61,710 bases of DNA, from positions 228,886 through 290,595 of the forward strand of contig NZ_LT706987.1 of NCBI RefSeq assembly GCF_900155655.1, written 5' to 3'. The notes under the pieces were generated by a model. The model ran no database searches, was not told the origin of the DNA, and worked only from the letters and a program-made list of their open reading frames with translations. The translations under genes and the position numbers were made by a program. The stretch's first letter is position 1. Each line of letters starts with the position of its first letter. Below are positions 1 to 9,004 of the stretch, one piece after another. The DNA comes from Prevotella ihumii (lineage in GTDB: Bacteria > Bacteroidota > Bacteroidia > Bacteroidales > Bacteroidaceae).

Positions 1-101
1 AGCCAGTAGTTGAGTATTATCCGCTAGATTTTCTTACAGAAAATGGTGCAGCAGAAGAAGAAATTTTCAATGAACTTAGAAAAAGAAATATTAATGGCTA
101 A
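1..101 (+). CDS. 3' end of an upstream gene (partial)
   Basis: An open frame runs from the window edge (codons from base 3) to a TAA at 99-101 and encodes about 32 acidic, Glu-rich residues ending in KRNING. It ends 24 bases before the next gene and probably belongs to the same transcript. Too little is present to name a family. Confidence 0.5.
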   Translation, partial: PVVEYYPLDFLTENGAAEEEIFNELRKRNING

Positions 102-125
102 CAGATAAACTTAAAACAAATAATT

Positions 126-410
126 ATGTCACAATGCAAAGGTAAGGTTATCGCTATAGGCGAAATCAAAACTGGCGAAAGTCAGAGAGGTAAGTGGTCT
201 TCACAGCAATGGGTTGTCGAAGAACAAGGTCAACAATATCCAGAACATTGGGTACTAGAAACTTTCGGTGAGGAAAACATCAACAAGTTTGACCTCCGTG
301 TCGGTGATTTGGTGGATGTTAAGTACACTGCTCGTTATACAGAGAAGAACGGTAGTTTCTACCCTTCTAATCGTCCATGGGAGGTCTTGAAAGAGCAACA
401 ATCAACATAA
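126..410 (+). CDS. DUF3127 OB-fold-like small protein
   Basis: A 94-residue soluble protein with the layout of DUF3127 proteins, which are thought to have an OB fold. Visible signs are the N-terminal strand GKVIAIGEI, the central QQWVVEEQ segment, and the FDLRVGDLVDVKY strand typical of such folds. Single-stranded nucleic acid binding is a family-level guess. The gene is followed at 434 by a strong terminator, so it ends the transcript that enters the window from the left. It is separate from the tra operon that starts at 674. Confidence 0.75.
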   Translation: MSQCKGKVIAIGEIKTGESQRGKWSSQQWVVEEQGQQYPEHWVLETFGEENINKFDLRVGDLVDVKYTARYTEKNGSFYPSNRPWEVLKEQQST

Positions 411-433
411 CACAGAATTGTTTAAATGAATAG

Positions 434-470
434 TACGGATTGCATTAAGTGTGCAGTCCGTATTTTTTTT
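434..470 (+). terminator. Rho-independent terminator
   Basis: Arms TACGGATTGCA and TGCAGTCCGTA pair over 11 positions with one G-U type mismatch around a short loop, and eight T residues follow directly. It lies just after the DUF3127 gene and insulates it from the tra operon. Confidence 0.85.
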
Positions 471-673
471 GTTATACTAAATAGACAAATAAAGCTATTC
501 AAGCATCAAGAAGACAATTTATAATGTTGTTTTTCTCCCAATAGTTATATTAGCAATTTGTTTTATTGTTATTAACTTACTATTCCATAAATTTGTAATC
601 GTTTTCGCAAAGACCTTTACCCGAACTTTGAAATTTTGCGGAAAACAAACGAAACTAAATATATATATGTCTT
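471..673. other. AT-rich intergenic region before the tra operon
   Basis: About 200 bases without a gene. The segment just before 674 contains ACTTTG and TATATATATG, either of which could be part of a promoter for the tra operon. No spacing matches the Bacteroidetes -33/-7 consensus well enough to call one. Confidence 0.3.
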
Positions 674-1096
674 ATGTTTGGAACTTTTATGACCATAATC
701 ATTATCGGGTATATAGGCTATTATGGCTATAACATTATTCACGATCTTTATTTTGATAAATCAGGTGAAGTAGTGTCAGTTGCCACAGTTGACGAGCAAG
801 AGGTAGACATCAAGGATGAATTGGGTAGTTTTACCCAATACGATGCCGATGAAGACCGAAAGATTGCTGAACAAAAGAAGAAAGAAACCAAAACCACAGA
901 GGACGAAACAGCACAACTATCAGGCGGTTCTGCCTTTTCGCAAAAAGAGACGTTATCCGACCTCGATATTCCTGCTACTATGACAGGAGGGATAGAAGCT
1001 GACCAAATACAAGGATTAATTAATTCCTTAGAAAACACTGACGAAAGTTCTGACTTTTTTATTGTAAAGTCTGTTATGAGTCCAACCAGCATATAG
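674..1096 (+). CDS. small membrane-anchored protein at head of tra operon
   Basis: 140 residues. An N-terminal hydrophobic segment (about 1-22, MFGTFMTIIIIGYIGYYGY) should anchor it in the inner membrane. The rest is highly charged, low-complexity and Glu/Lys/Asp-rich, with no recognised domain. It is the first gene of the presumed transfer operon, so a scaffold or regulatory role in the channel is possible but not shown. The antisense frame over the same bases is a shadow. Confidence 0.6.
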   Translation: MFGTFMTIIIIGYIGYYGYNIIHDLYFDKSGEVVSVATVDEQEVDIKDELGSFTQYDADEDRKIAEQKKKETKTTEDETAQLSGGSAFSQKETLSDLDIPATMTGGIEADQIQGLINSLENTDESSDFFIVKSVMSPTSI

Positions 1097-1126
1097 TGTT
1101 ATCATTTTAAATACACGATAGGTTCC

Positions 1127-1175
1127 AAGCCGTCCAGCGCAGTTTCCTGTTGTATGGGAAACTGCCAAAAGGCTT
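1127..1175 (+). promoter_or_regulatory. strong intercistronic hairpin before traE
   Basis: Outer arms AAGCC (1127-1131) and GGCTT (1171-1175) enclose a perfect 9-bp stem GCAGTTTCC (1139-1147) / GGAAACTGC (1157-1165). Only a short mixed pyrimidine run follows, so it is a weak terminator at most. It probably acts as an RNA-processing or stability element, or as an attenuator, between the first gene and traE. Confidence 0.6.
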
Positions 1176-1222
1176 CTTTTCTCGGTACTTTAATTCGAAA
1201 TAAAATAATTTATTAAAATTCA

Positions 1223-1582
1223 ATGTTTCAATTAAAGCATTTTTTCAATTCTGCAAAAAAAGTATTAGCTAAAACGAATGTTTCTGCTAAGCGTTATTGT
1301 GCGCTTTTTCTTCTTGGCGCAATGTATGTTGTACAGGCTTTTGCACAAGGTATTGGTGGAAAAGGATTCGCTTCTGCCACGACCGAAATTCAAAGCTATG
1401 CAACTCCAGTTAAGAACCTCATGTATGCCATTGCTGCAGTGATTGCATTGGTTGGTGCTTTTAATGTGTACTTCAAAATGCAGAATGGCGATCAGGACGT
1501 GAAGAAGACCATCATGATGACTATTGGCGGTTGTGTCGCAATGGTTGCCATGGCTACAGCTCTCCCAATGTTCTTCAAGTAA
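1223..1582 (+). CDS. traE: TraE-like conjugation protein (DUF4134), pilin-like
   Basis: 119 residues with the DUF4134/TraE signature of Bacteroidetes conjugative elements. There is a long signal-like leader (hydrophobic FLLGAMYVVQAFAQ, cleavage after about residue 41), then GIGGKGFASATTEI, and two membrane helices (about 62-82 and 95-117). Size and topology resemble VirB2-type pilins, so a pilus or channel subunit is the likely role (inference). Its cistron lies between two strong hairpins (1127-1175 and 1596-1641), which would suit a protein needed in excess of its neighbours. Confidence 0.85.
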   Translation: MFQLKHFFNSAKKVLAKTNVSAKRYCALFLLGAMYVVQAFAQGIGGKGFASATTEIQSYATPVKNLMYAIAAVIALVGAFNVYFKMQNGDQDVKKTIMMTIGGCVAMVAMATALPMFFK

Positions 1583-1595
1583 GGATTACAAGCAA

Positions 1596-1641
1596 GATAT
1601 ACCCGATATAAGGATTAAATAATCTTTTATCGGTGTATATC
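1596..1641 (+). promoter_or_regulatory. long hairpin after traE
   Basis: An imperfect stem formed by GATATA..CCGATA..GGATT and AATC..TATCGG..TATATC with a 4-base apical loop, directly behind the traE stop codon and before traF. No T-tract follows. It is likely to protect the 3' end of a processed traE message or to lower downstream expression. Confidence 0.55.
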
Positions 1642-1664
1642 AAGCCATCAAAAGACACTCACAA

Positions 1665-1949
1665 ATGGGAGAAATAATTAGTTATCCTGTTTTCAAAGGG
1701 TTACAAAAACCTCTTGAATTTATGGGAATCCGTGGGAAATTTATCTACTATGCAGCTGCTACTTTCTTACTTGGATTTATTGGCTTTTTAGTATTCAACA
1801 TTCTATGGGGATTCTTTGCAGGGCTCATAGCCTTAGTAGCAATAGCTGGAACAGGTATAATTTCTATTTTCATCAAACAAAGACTCGGTTTGCACGCAAA
1901 AAAACGCTATAAAGGCTACCTATATTATATTGGTCTATTCGATTATTAA
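1665..1949 (+). CDS. traF: TraF-like conjugation protein (DUF4133)
   Basis: 94 residues with two hydrophobic segments (about 27-47 and 52-70) after the typical start EIISYPVFKGLQKPLEFMGIRG, matching DUF4133/TraF and comparable to VirB3. It should sit in the inner membrane next to the VirB4-like ATPase, whose gene starts 19 bases downstream. The traE-traF-traG order is the standard one for this type IV secretion system. Confidence 0.85.
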   Translation: MGEIISYPVFKGLQKPLEFMGIRGKFIYYAAATFLLGFIGFLVFNILWGFFAGLIALVAIAGTGIISIFIKQRLGLHAKKRYKGYLYYIGLFDY

Positions 1950-1968
1950 TGATATTATTTAAGATATA

Positions 1969-4887
1969 ATGGGAAAGAAGAAAGAACGACCATTTGACAA
2001 ACTATACGCAGAACTCGAAGACATCAAGGACGCTCGTGGCGACCTGATGAATACTGTTCTTTTCTCGAAGAATGGCAATTGGGCTGTTATCATCGAAATA
2101 GAAAACCCTGTGCAGCAGTATTGCACGGACTCCGCCTTGTACTATGGCTATGCAGACATTCTAAGCAATATCATTCAGACTTTGGGTGAAGGCTACTGTC
2201 TGCAAAAGCAGGATGTGTTTTGCAGACAAGGCTATGAGCATGAAATTACCGATGATATGAGCTTTTTGTATCAGTCGTATTTTAAGTATTTCAAGGGACG
2301 TGAATACACCAACATTCGTACTTTCCTTATTATCACCCAGGAAGTCAAACAAAGCTCCTTTGTGAAGTATGATCCGAAGGTATGGCTCGACTTTCACTCA
2401 AAAATCGGCAAGGTCATCAATATCTTAGCCGAAAAGGGCATCCCATACTATAAATTGAACAAGAAAGAAGTGGCCGAGTACGTCCACCGCTTCCTTGCCT
2501 TCGACTTCAAACCGCATCCATTCTCGTTGAACAACATGAATGTTACGGATGAGTACATCAAGGTTGGCGACCGTGCCATCAAGTCGTTTTCGCTTGTCAA
2601 TATCGACACGATAGACCTGCCCACCTTTATCCGTCCATTTAACACGATGGCAGTAAACGGTTTCAAAATAGCTACCGACCTATTATCGTTTCTCGCTGAT
2701 ATACCATTTACCGACTGTGTAATCTACAATCAGGTCATACAGATACCACAACAACGTCCGTTGATGCGGAAACTGCAAGGGAAAGCAAAAAGACACGACT
2801 CTATGCCTGACCCAAGCAACAAGATTGCCAAGGCCGACATCGACCTTGTGTTAGATCTCCTTGCCAAAGAAAGCCAGTTGCTCGTCTATACAAACTTCAA
2901 CATCATCACTTCTTGTCCTCTTGCTAAGGTCAATGGTGTTACCTCATATTTGGAAACAAAATTATATGATTGTGGAATTATGCCTTCAAAGGCTTGCTAC
3001 AATCAACTGGAGTTATTTATCAACTCTTTCCCTGGTATGTCATACTCTTTCAATAAAGATTATGACCTATTTCTTACCCTTGCTGATTCCGCTCTGTGCT
3101 TAACTTATAAAGAGCATATGAAACATAGTGAGGAATCAAGACTTAATGTCTATTATACTGACCGCCAGGGAATACCAGTCTCAATTGATATAACAGGAAA
3201 AGAAGGTAAAATCAAATATACAGACAATGCTAATTTCTTTTGTCTCGGTCCAAGTGGTAGCGGTAAGAGTTTTCATATGAACTCGGTAGTTGCCCAACTG
3301 CTTATGCAAGACACCGATGTAGTAATGATAGATACTGGTGATAGTTATGAAGGTATCAGCCATTATTTTCATGGTACTTATATTGCATACAGTAAGGAGA
3401 AACCAATCTCTATGAATCCATTTAGCATCACTCTAGACGAGTATAATCTAAACTTCGGCGAGAAAAAGCAGTTTCTTAAATCGCTAATTTTCCTTATTTT
3501 TAAGGGCAACGAAGAGCCTACAAAGATTGAAGATAAAATTATCAATCAGACGCTTGTAGAGTATTATGAAGAATACTTTAACCCCTTTGAGAAATTCTCT
3601 GAAAAGGATCGTGAGAAACTTCGTGAGCGTTTAATGCTTGAAGATAAGAAAAACGGCGACTATGCACGATATGAAGAGAAACTGGAAGAAAAATATGGCG
3701 ATGACTATATTATCAGTGAACTAGAGGGGAAACAGTCCGCATCATTCGATTCTATCAGCAATAAAGATAGAACAACTAATGTGAATGATGATGAATTAGA
3801 GTTCACTAAAGAAGAGAAAGATCATCATGCTAAGATTGAAAGACAGGTAAATAAGCTACGCAATGTTATTAATGATCAAGCAGCCACCGATGGTGAGAAA
3901 GATAATGCCAACCGCCAGTTGGTGCGCCTGATGCCCGAACTCATAGAGGGCAAATACCTCATGCGTATCGAAAAGAAGATTGACAAAATAGAAAAGCAAA
4001 GAAAAAAGCTGAATGTCAAGAATCTATCTTTCAATAGCTATTATGAGTTTGCCCTGGAGCGCATACCCCAAATAATGACAGAAAAGAAGATTGATTTTGA
4101 TATTGATAACTTCGCTGCCATTTTGGAACAATTCTATAAAGGTGGTGAGCTGGAGCATACACTTAACAATAACCTCGATAAATCGTTGTTCGACGAAAAG
4201 TTTATAGTCTTTGAAATAGATAAAATCAAGGATGACCCTATACTTTTCCCTATCGTCGTACTGATTATTATGGACGTATTCCTACAGAAGATGCGCCTAA
4301 AAAAAGGTCGAAAGGCTCTCATCATTGAAGAAGCGTGGAAAGCAATATCTTCCCCTACAATGGCAGGATATATTAAGTATCTCTACAAAACAGTTCGTAA
4401 GTTCAATGGTATTGCAGGTGTCGTTACACAGGAACTCAATGATGTGATAGATTCTCCTATTGTTAAGGAGGCAATCATCAATAACTCTGATGTAAAAATA
4501 CTCTTGGATCAGAGTAAGTTCAAAGACCGTTACAGTGATATATCCGCAATCCTCGGTTTGACCGATGTGCAGAGGCAACAGATCTTTACGGTCAATGCCT
4601 TACCACCCAAAGAAGGTATCCCTTATCATAAAGAAGTATGGATAAGCCGTGGGCAATACTCTGATGTGTACTCTGTAGAAGTCCCTCCAGAATGGTACTG
4701 GGCATTCACCACCGAGCGAGTAGAGAAAGAGGCTTTAAAAATCTATGAGCGTGCCTTTGACAACAACATCGAGCAAGCCATCACACATATTGAGGAAGAT
4801 CGCAAGAAGATGAAGATAGGGCGTTACTTTGATTTCGCTGTACTGGTCAATAAACATCAAAACATAATGAGCTTATGGGAAAGATAA
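1969..4887 (+). CDS. traG: TraG-like VirB4 ATPase of the conjugation channel
   Basis: 972 residues, a VirB4-family ATPase that powers pilus assembly and substrate transfer. Walker A GPSGSGKSF lies near residue 425 and Walker B KALIIEEAWKA near 785. The N-terminal domain contains the family's FCRQGYEHEI and YYKLNKKEV regions. It is longer than the roughly 820-840 residues usual for the family: residues about 540-700 form a charged, coiled-coil-like insertion (EKFSEKDREKLRERL, EEKDHHAKIERQVNKL). The 3' end overlaps the next gene by 13 bases, indicating translational coupling. Confidence 0.92.
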   Translation: MGKKKERPFDKLYAELEDIKDARGDLMNTVLFSKNGNWAVIIEIENPVQQYCTDSALYYGYADILSNIIQTLGEGYCLQKQDVFCRQGYEHEITDDMSFLYQSYFKYFKGREYTNIRTFLIITQEVKQSSFVKYDPKVWLDFHSKIGKVINILAEKGIPYYKLNKKEVAEYVHRFLAFDFKPHPFSLNNMNVTDEYIKVGDRAIKSFSLVNIDTIDLPTFIRPFNTMAVNGFKIATDLLSFLADIPFTDCVIYNQVIQIPQQRPLMRKLQGKAKRHDSMPDPSNKIAKADIDLVLDLLAKESQLLVYTNFNIITSCPLAKVNGVTSYLETKLYDCGIMPSKACYNQLELFINSFPGMSYSFNKDYDLFLTLADSALCLTYKEHMKHSEESRLNVYYTDRQGIPVSIDITGKEGKIKYTDNANFFCLGPSGSGKSFHMNSVVAQLLMQDTDVVMIDTGDSYEGISHYFHGTYIAYSKEKPISMNPFSITLDEYNLNFGEKKQFLKSLIFLIFKGNEEPTKIEDKIINQTLVEYYEEYFNPFEKFSEKDREKLRERLMLEDKKNGDYARYEEKLEEKYGDDYIISELEGKQSASFDSISNKDRTTNVNDDELEFTKEEKDHHAKIERQVNKLRNVINDQAATDGEKDNANRQLVRLMPELIEGKYLMRIEKKIDKIEKQRKKLNVKNLSFNSYYEFALERIPQIMTEKKIDFDIDNFAAILEQFYKGGELEHTLNNNLDKSLFDEKFIVFEIDKIKDDPILFPIVVLIIMDVFLQKMRLKKGRKALIIEEAWKAISSPTMAGYIKYLYKTVRKFNGIAGVVTQELNDVIDSPIVKEAIINNSDVKILLDQSKFKDRYSDISAILGLTDVQRQQIFTVNALPPKEGIPYHKEVWISRGQYSDVYSVEVPPEWYWAFTTERVEKEALKIYERAFDNNIEQAITHIEEDRKKMKIGRYFDFAVLVNKHQNIMSLWER

Positions 4888-5651
4888 AAAAACTGATGAT
4901 TGTCATGGCAATCATGTTGTTCTCGGTCAATTCTGCCAATGCCTGGGGCAGAGTGGTGTATGATAAGAACGCTATCGCTGCCGTTGGGGCCAATACAGCC
5001 TTTCAGACACTTATAGAAAATAAACATAATACCCAGCTGGACTCTATCCGTTCCAAACAAGGCAAGATTATGTCTTATACTGCTTCAATGGAATCAATTA
5101 AGGAGCTTTATCGAATGTCAATGCAAAATATTCGTGGATTTGGTGAAGAATCTGCGTATTACAGACAGATGGCAGAGCAGTTTATTCAGGTGCCAGGCAA
5201 TACAGCAAGAGCTGTAAAGGCAATCAACAGATGTCCTGGTATTAACTATGTTAACAGCTTGAATGAGATCGTCAATATTCAGAATGAGGTTGTCGGTCTG
5301 ATAGAAGATTTTGTAGACATTGTGAATAATGGTAAGGTAGATTTATCAGCATTTACCAGTGGGAAGAGCAACGACAAGTTATCCAATCTATTAAAAAATG
5401 CCCATATAGGAAAAGGTGATGGTTATAATTTTCTTGATCGATACGAACGACTGACACTCGCCAATAAGCTACTCTCACATATCGTCGATATAAATACACG
5501 TCTCCAACAGATTGTATATATCTGTGAGTTTTGCTGTACATTCAGCAATCTTATGTATTCCATCGATCCTTTGACGTGGGCATCTTTCTTTTCGGGGAAG
5601 AACATAGTGGATGATGTCGTCAGCGACTGGAACTATCATATGAATAGCTAA
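4875..5651 (+). CDS. secreted conjugation protein, VirB5/TraI-position
   Basis: 258 residues with a signal peptide (KKLMIVMAIMLFSVNSANA, cleavage near residue 23). The mature part is helical with heptad-like stretches and ends FSGKNIVDDVVSDWN. That ending recurs in the C-terminal half of the 23692-24915 product (TSKNIVDDIIFDWN), and a weaker version is in the next gene. It occupies the traI position after the VirB4 ATPase and is probably a periplasmic, VirB5/TrbJ-like pilus-tip or channel subunit. It does not match DUF4141 TraI as I know it. It overlaps traG. Confidence 0.7.
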   Translation: MGKIKKLMIVMAIMLFSVNSANAWGRVVYDKNAIAAVGANTAFQTLIENKHNTQLDSIRSKQGKIMSYTASMESIKELYRMSMQNIRGFGEESAYYRQMAEQFIQVPGNTARAVKAINRCPGINYVNSLNEIVNIQNEVVGLIEDFVDIVNNGKVDLSAFTSGKSNDKLSNLLKNAHIGKGDGYNFLDRYERLTLANKLLSHIVDINTRLQQIVYICEFCCTFSNLMYSIDPLTWASFFSGKNIVDDVVSDWNYHMNS

Positions 5652-5681
5652 CAATAAGTAGAATCTAAAAATGAGAATCGT

Positions 5682-6371
5682 ATGAAAAAAACACTTCTAT
5701 CCTTGCTACTGCTTGTTACTTTCCTAACATCAAGCCAAGCAGGTATTATTATCCCAGATGACCTGCTAACCATTTCAGCCTTGATAGAGCTTCACAAGAA
5801 GATGGCCAAGGCCGAAGATGTTGCCGTAAGGCAAGTAGGCACAAGTTATGGTGAGCAGCAAATTGCAACCAACAATTCATCGAAGTTCAACGATGTGCGC
5901 ACAACGCTCAACACCAAACTCAATAACGCCAACCAGTGGATCTTTCTTGCAGCAGCTGTTTCCAAAACCACACTCGATATTGGAAATACTACCAAAGAAT
6001 ACATACAGTTTGTAGAGCTTACAGGGAAAAATATCTTCCGCAAACCCCAGATTGCGTGGTATTTCGCCGAGGCCAACTATAATGTCAGCAAGCGAGTGTC
6101 ACTGTTAAAGAAATCCGTGGCTATGTTAGTAGCCTCTGAAAAGAATATCCTAAAAGCCTCTCTTAGCGAGAGAATCCAAATGATATGCGAGATACAAGAA
6201 CAAATAGCCGTGATACGAGGCATTATCAGTCAGGCGCTCTTTTGGAGCAGATGCGTGGATATTGGTAGCTTTAAATATGACTATATTTGGGACATTCTCA
6301 ATAGTGATGTATATGAAAAAATTGCCCATGATCTTATAGGAGAATGGAATCAAAATCTTACAGCCTTATGA
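5682..6371 (+). CDS. secreted conjugation protein, helical
   Basis: 229 residues with a clear signal peptide (KKTLLSLLLLVTFLTSSQA) and a helix-rich mature region ending HDLIGEWNQNL, which resembles the SDWN/FDWN endings of the 4875 and 23692 products. Probably another periplasmic subunit of the transfer channel. Its TGA overlaps the ATG of the next gene (ATGA at 6368-6371), so the two are translationally coupled. Confidence 0.65.
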   Translation: MKKTLLSLLLLVTFLTSSQAGIIIPDDLLTISALIELHKKMAKAEDVAVRQVGTSYGEQQIATNNSSKFNDVRTTLNTKLNNANQWIFLAAAVSKTTLDIGNTTKEYIQFVELTGKNIFRKPQIAWYFAEANYNVSKRVSLLKKSVAMLVASEKNILKASLSERIQMICEIQEQIAVIRGIISQALFWSRCVDIGSFKYDYIWDILNSDVYEKIAHDLIGEWNQNLTAL

Positions 6372-7039
6372 AAATTTATTTATCCATATTATTTTCCCTC
6401 TTGTTTTCTACGACAACCTTCGCCCAAGTACCAGTAAGGGACAAGCAGAAGGAGCATCAAATCCGTTCTATGGAACAAGGGCATTGGAACTTCTCACCAG
6501 ACTGGTGGTATTTGGCATTCCATAAAAAATATAGCGGTGCCTATACGAAATGGCAGTGGCGAGGTCTTAAAAGTGGTTGGCGTGTTCACTTTGATGAAAG
6601 CAGATCAAATATCAAAACAGTTGGGCCTAGGCGTGAAGCACAACTAATCACATTGTTATTGAAAGAAAAAATCGTAGAAACCGAACGCAAAAAGATCGAA
6701 GAACTCAATAAAGAAGAGATAGCTCGTGCAGCTGACCGTAATGTAGATCTTGTTTATGGGAAATACAAGGAGCTGTTTTCAGATATGCAATCTGCAATAA
6801 CAGAAGGCCTAACCTACTGTATGATTCGGAGTAAAGGGAAGATGTCATCAAGTATCAAAGAGCTTACAGATAGAAATGAAGTTATTACGTCTAACATTGC
6901 CTATCTCCGAAAAACAGGAGTGGGCTATGAGCTAGAAAACGTAAAAAGAGAAAAAGGATTTGCCCAAGCAAAGAAAGATATGGAAGAGTTGGTAAAGAAA
7001 GTAATCTCTCTCGCTCGTCTTGCTAAAGCTTATTATTAA
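6368..7039 (+). CDS. secreted conjugation-operon protein
   Basis: I start it at 6368 rather than at an earlier in-frame ATG (6344), because 6368 gives a clean signal peptide (MKIYLSILFSLLFSTTTFA) and the ATGA overlap with the preceding gene. About 223 residues. The mature part opens with a Trp-rich segment (WNFSPDWWYLAFHKKYSG, WQWRGLKSGW) and then becomes a charged helical region (KKIEELNKEE). No known family recognised. Its place suggests a periplasmic role in mating-channel assembly. Confidence 0.65.
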   Translation: MKIYLSILFSLLFSTTTFAQVPVRDKQKEHQIRSMEQGHWNFSPDWWYLAFHKKYSGAYTKWQWRGLKSGWRVHFDESRSNIKTVGPRREAQLITLLLKEKIVETERKKIEELNKEEIARAADRNVDLVYGKYKELFSDMQSAITEGLTYCMIRSKGKMSSSIKELTDRNEVITSNIAYLRKTGVGYELENVKREKGFAQAKKDMEELVKKVISLARLAKAYY

Positions 7040-7060
7040 AATCATATAACAAGAGAAATT

Positions 7061-8398
7061 ATGACAGATCTATTGTTAAGTATAAATCTCACACTATCCA
7101 TCTTTACAGACCAGCTACTAACTATGGGCTTGCCTGTCATCGACGATAACCTTAACAAATTGTTGAGTGCAATGAAAGACCCACCAACACTAGGATTGTT
7201 CGACGAAATGATAATAATGGCAACAGACTTAGGAATAATTCTTGCACTTTGCGTAGGCTCATACGAATGTTGGATGATGATGCTTGGCCGTCGAGGTATG
7301 GATGTTATGAAAATAGCTCGCATTATAGGACTTGCTATCTGCATACAATCGTCAGGGTTTATTTGTACTGCCTTAGAAAGCCCAGGCAATTGGCTTGAAA
7401 CTAAAACACAGCGCATGGCAAAAGACGCTAATAAGAAAGTAGCAACTTTAGAACGAGCAGTAGCAACAAAGCAACAGGAGTATGTTGACTCACTTCGTAG
7501 TCAGCAAGCCAAACAGGAAGAGCAGAAGGCTGCCCAAGATGCAGCTACAGAAGATGGCTTATTGGATAAGATTCAACATAGTGTAGAGAATTTGGGTAAT
7601 AGCATTAAGAATTATGCACAACAAGCAGCTGTACTCGTAGAAACAAAGATTAGCGAATGGGCCAACGACATTATTCGCTTTATCGGGGAAATCATCTTCC
7701 AAATGACGTATTATGGTATGTTAGTAGGACAGAGAATTTTCCTTAGTGTTCTAAGAATCTTCTGTCCAATAATGTTTGCACTATCCATCGTCCCACCTTG
7801 GAGAAGTGCCTGGTCGCAATGGATGTCTAAATACTTGACTGTTTCACTTTGGGGATTCCTCGTTTACATCATTGTGTATTATGTTGATTACATTGTTATA
7901 TACTACTTACGATCTGATTTGACTGCATACAACAACCTCTTGCATAATGCTGCTAATTGGAACAATATTGGAGCACTTGGTATGCAAGCCATTGGTACGA
8001 CTTGTATGTATGTTGTTGCCATGCTGACTGGAGCAAAAATATTAAGTATGGTACCAGAGGTTTGTTCATGGCTAATACCTGGAGGTGTATCATCGGGTAT
8101 GGGATCTACCGCAAGTGGTGTGGCCACAGCTGCTGGAGCTGCTGGAGTTGGTGCAGCCACAAGTGCAGTTGGTGTCGTAGTTGGTGGTGCAGTAGGTGGT
8201 TCATTGGGAACTGCTAGTGTTATGGGTGCATATAGCCAGAATAGAGGCGAAGGAAACTCTGTCACCAGTTCAATAGCGAATAGTGTTATGAGCAACACTA
8301 CCATGGGACAGTCTTACGCAAGAGGTGGAGATCGTGCAAGGAACTACAATAATGTTGGTAAAAGTGATGAAAATTATAAACGTAAAGATAGTCAATAG
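7061..8398 (+). CDS. traJ: TraJ-like polytopic conjugation protein (VirB6-like)
   Basis: 445 residues with several membrane helices (around 50-68, 85-105, 215-250, 260-282, 310-330). A soluble, Gln/Ala-rich charged loop (about 120-175) and a Gly/Ala/Val-rich tail (about 345-395) complete the layout of Bacteroidetes TraJ, the VirB6-like inner-membrane component. The CPIMFALSIVPPWRSAW segment is typical. It lies directly upstream of TraK. Confidence 0.82.
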   Translation: MTDLLLSINLTLSIFTDQLLTMGLPVIDDNLNKLLSAMKDPPTLGLFDEMIIMATDLGIILALCVGSYECWMMMLGRRGMDVMKIARIIGLAICIQSSGFICTALESPGNWLETKTQRMAKDANKKVATLERAVATKQQEYVDSLRSQQAKQEEQKAAQDAATEDGLLDKIQHSVENLGNSIKNYAQQAAVLVETKISEWANDIIRFIGEIIFQMTYYGMLVGQRIFLSVLRIFCPIMFALSIVPPWRSAWSQWMSKYLTVSLWGFLVYIIVYYVDYIVIYYLRSDLTAYNNLLHNAANWNNIGALGMQAIGTTCMYVVAMLTGAKILSMVPEVCSWLIPGGVSSGMGSTASGVATAAGAAGVGAATSAVGVVVGGAVGGSLGTASVMGAYSQNRGEGNSVTSSIANSVMSNTTMGQSYARGGDRARNYNNVGKSDENYKRKDSQ

Positions 8399-8401
8399 AA
8401 T

Positions 8402-8998
8402 ATGCTAATACAAAGCTTAGAAAAAAAGACCAGGCTTGCCCTGATGACCGTATTGCTAACAATAGTTGGCAATGTGGTTGTCTGTGGTATGCTCATCGTC
8501 TACGGATCAAAGATTTTATCAGAAGAACGCAATCAAGTATATGTTCTTGATGGTGATATACCATTCCTTGCTCAACGCAGCAAGCAAGAAGCAAATTTTG
8601 TTATGGAGGCAAAGGCACATATTCAGCTTTTCCATCAATACTTCTTCACCTTACCGCCTGACGATGACTACATCAAATGGACGCTTGGAAAGGCTATGTA
8701 TATGGCCGATGGAACAGCAATGAAACAAAAAAAAGCTATGGAAGAAAATGGATTCTTTTCTGATATAGTTTCATCTTCTGCCACTTGCACTATAATGTGT
8801 GATAGCATAAAGCTGGATGAACAAAGCCGAAAATTTACTTACTATGGCACTCAAAATATACGTCGTCGAACAAGAAGTATTCGTCGTACTTTGATAACCA
8901 GTGGTGAATTAGAGAATGTACCGAGGACGCAGAATAATCCTCACGGATTGATCATCACTCGTTGGAAGACATTAAAGAATATTGACCTTGAATATTGA
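8402..8998 (+). CDS. traK: TraK-like conjugation protein (VirB8-like)
   Basis: 198 residues: a short cytoplasmic N-terminus, one membrane helix (about 14-36), then a periplasmic domain beginning RNQVYVLDGDIPFLAQRS and containing EAKAHIQLFHQYFFTLPPD, as in TraK proteins. It starts three bases after the traJ stop codon. VirB8-like proteins nucleate the inner-membrane core of the channel. Confidence 0.85.
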   Translation: MLIQSLEKKTRLALMTVLLTIVGNVVVCGMLIVYGSKILSEERNQVYVLDGDIPFLAQRSKQEANFVMEAKAHIQLFHQYFFTLPPDDDYIKWTLGKAMYMADGTAMKQKKAMEENGFFSDIVSSSATCTIMCDSIKLDEQSRKFTYYGTQNIRRRTRSIRRTLITSGELENVPRTQNNPHGLIITRWKTLKNIDLEY

Positions 8999-9004
8999 TA
9001 AAGT

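Noticed and set aside
7903..8304. 133-residue - strand ORF
   Set aside because: Antisense of the Gly/Ala/Val-rich tail of traJ; Pro/Thr-rich shadow.
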